Source: an uncultured OCS116 cluster bacterium (GTDB taxonomy: Bacteria > Pseudomonadota > Alphaproteobacteria > Rhizobiales > TMED25). Taken from it: a stretch of DNA of 64,000 nucleotides. The stretch is from positions 1 through 64,000 of the forward strand of contig CACMIP010000004.1 in NCBI GenBank assembly GCA_902613795.1, read 5' to 3'. Under the pieces are notes generated by a model, which was not told the origin of the DNA, did not search any database, and was given only the letters and a program-made list of their open reading frames with translations. Shown here piece by piece: positions 62,365-64,000 of the stretch. How positions within the stretch are numbered: the stretch's first letter is position 1; each line of letters opens with the position of its first letter. Position numbers and translations under genes: made by a program.

Positions 62365-63586
62365 CACTGAATTCAATTTTGGATAAGCTTTTTCCTGATA
62401 ATGTTGACTCAAATGTCTGCAGTCTTTTAAAAATTGAAATAAGTTCAATGATGGTTGGCCATGCGTTTACAATATATTGGAAAGAATTAGATACTTGACC
62501 AAATGCTGTGAGTATTTGCTGCAATATCCCAAAGGTTATTTTACCAGCAACAATTGTCGGGATAAGTATTAAATATGCAAAAATATTGTCAGCTTGTAAA
62601 TAGAAGCTTCTTGCAACGTTAAAATATAAATAGTGAAAATACAGGCGAAAATAATTTCTTCTTACGTTACTGAAAAGCTCATTTATTGATTGAGGTGTGG
62701 CGCGATCTTCATAGTCTTCCCCATACACCAACTCTTTTCGAAGGGAAGCCTCAACCCTCTGGTTTCGGAATTCCAAACCGGGTAGTTTTATCCCCACGAC
62801 TGCTAAAAATATTGTTCCAAATAAAGACCAGAATATCGCAGCATTTAATAATGGCGCCGGTATTTCACCCAGTATTGGTAATACTGTAACATATTCAGAC
62901 AAAGCAAGGAGGACTGGTAAGAATGCAATTAATGTCATTACAGCATCAATTATTGAGACTCCAAGACCTTCCATAATGGCTGCGAACCTCATTGTATCCT
63001 CTTGGACACGTTGGGCCGCGCCCTCTATACTTCTGAGCTTTGACCACTGATCGGTGTAATAAAAATTCATGGCAGTGCGCCACCTAAAGATATAGTGACT
63101 AACAAAAAACCTAGTTAAAACAAATACTGCAAGGGAAACGAAAGCAATTTGTGCAAATATAAATAAAAGAACATACAGATCCTCTGAATAAACGGTAATT
63201 TCGTTTCCCAAAGCATTTTGGATAGCATCGAAGAAAGGTCTTCTCCAATTATTGATTGCAACTGCTACTTGAACCCCGAAGTACGTCGAAAAGATTATCA
63301 ATGATGATCCCAAAATGGACCAATTTTGCCATTTATGAGGCGAATATCTAAACCAAAAACCAGCAAATATAATTGTAGCGATGAGATAATATAAATAGAA
63401 CCATATAAATTTATGAGATATAAAGTACCCAAGACCAATTATTGGTTCAGCATCTTCATTGATATTAAAGCCAACGATTTTTGCAATATCAGTTCCTATC
63501 CAAAACCAGATTATTGTTGATAAAATAATCCAAATTATGGCAGACGGAAAAAAAATTTTTGGCATCGGGAAAAAAGATCTAAACAT
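62342..63586 (-). CDS. SbmA/BacA-family peptide transporter
   Basis: [72 protein letters not shown]. Confidence 0.92.
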   Translation of the reverse strand: MFRSFFPMPKIFFPSAIIWIILSTIIWFWIGTDIAKIVGFNINEDAEPIIGLGYFISHKFIWFYLYYLIATIIFAGFWFRYSPHKWQNWSILGSSLIIFSTYFGVQVAVAINNWRRPFFDAIQNALGNEITVYSEDLYVLLFIFAQIAFVSLAVFVLTRFFVSHYIFRWRTAMNFYYTDQWSKLRSIEGAAQRVQEDTMRFAAIMEGLGVSIIDAVMTLIAFLPVLLALSEYVTVLPILGEIPAPLLNAAIFWSLFGTIFLAVVGIKLPGLEFRNQRVEASLRKELVYGEDYEDRATPQSINELFSNVRRNYFRLYFHYLYFNVARSFYLQADNIFAYLILIPTIVAGKITFGILQQILTAFGQVSNSFQYIVNAWPTIIELISIFKRLQTFESTLSGKSLSKIEFSGDGYQNK

Positions 63587-64000
63587 TGAACGTTTCCTTG
63601 AAATTCTTATTCAGCCAACATGCTAGCGCTTGTATGCTACCCGATCGCATGATACGTTTGATATAACAAATTACTCGTGGCATATGAACTAAATAATTTT
63701 GATTAGTCTCAAGTATAGCAAGTCTTGCAAAGATTCCCAATATCTTAATTGATCTCTGAACTCCCAAGATATGATATTGTTGCATAAATGATGAACTATC
63801 AAATTGGAAATTGTTGAAGGGAAAATTTTTTTTGTATAACCCAATTAAATATTTTTCTTGGTACTCATCTATTGTAATCCTTGCATCATTTGTTAGGGAG
63901 ACAAGATCGTAAAGAGGGTGTCCAAATAGTGCGTCCTGAAAGTCAATTACTGCACATTTTCTAAAGCCATTTTCATTTTCCAAAAATAGAAGGTTTGGTG
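63579..64000 (-). CDS. amgK: Aminoglycoside phosphotransferase-fold kinase, AmgK-like (C-terminal part, truncated by window edge)
   Basis: Reading frame stays open to the window end: [35 protein letters not shown]. Confidence 0.85.
   Translation of the reverse strand, partial: PNLLFLENENGFRKCAVIDFQDALFGHPLYDLVSLTNDARITIDEYQEKYLIGLYKKNFPFNNFQFDSSSFMQQYHILGVQRSIKILGIFARLAILETNQNYLVHMPRVICYIKRIMRSGSIQALACWLNKNFKETFNV

Overview
AT-rich, gene-dense bacterial chromosome segment. The gene order and gene families point to a streamlined marine alphaproteobacterium; I cannot assign a lower taxon from sequence alone. Most of the window is core genome:
- nusA(partial)-rimP-trmB-metK-lnt-ybeY-phoH-miaB-plsC-fur-rimI-tsaB-nfuA
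- trpS-murJ-glnD, an olsB-like gene, gshB and rsmI
- hemW-rdgB-rph/hrcA-grpE-recF-gyrB
- aroA-cmk-rpsA-sppA-ihfB-pyrF-trpF-trpB-trpA-accD-folC
- trxA-sbcB-murU-sbmA-amgK(partial).
The accessory part is about 26.6-48.5 kb. It holds a CoA-thioester catabolic island: M24-like protein, SMP-30, VOC epimerase, MenB/BadI-like crotonase, CaiB, GctAB/IpdAB-like pair, class III aminotransferase and cupin. It also holds a membrane/light block: ceramidase-like, CutA, a BacNav-like channel with a non-canonical pore motif, and a blue-type proteorhodopsin. One tRNA-Ala(GGC) is present. I saw no CRISPR array, transposase, integrase or phage gene. Main leads are the TLSSWEN channel beside proteorhodopsin, a possible ring-cleavage gene cluster, a nested inverted-repeat element (possible structured RNA), a terminator-like leader just upstream of rimP-nusA, sbcB in the usual addAB position, and two small ORFs missing from the ORF track. 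All calls are from reading motifs and gene order; no searches were run.
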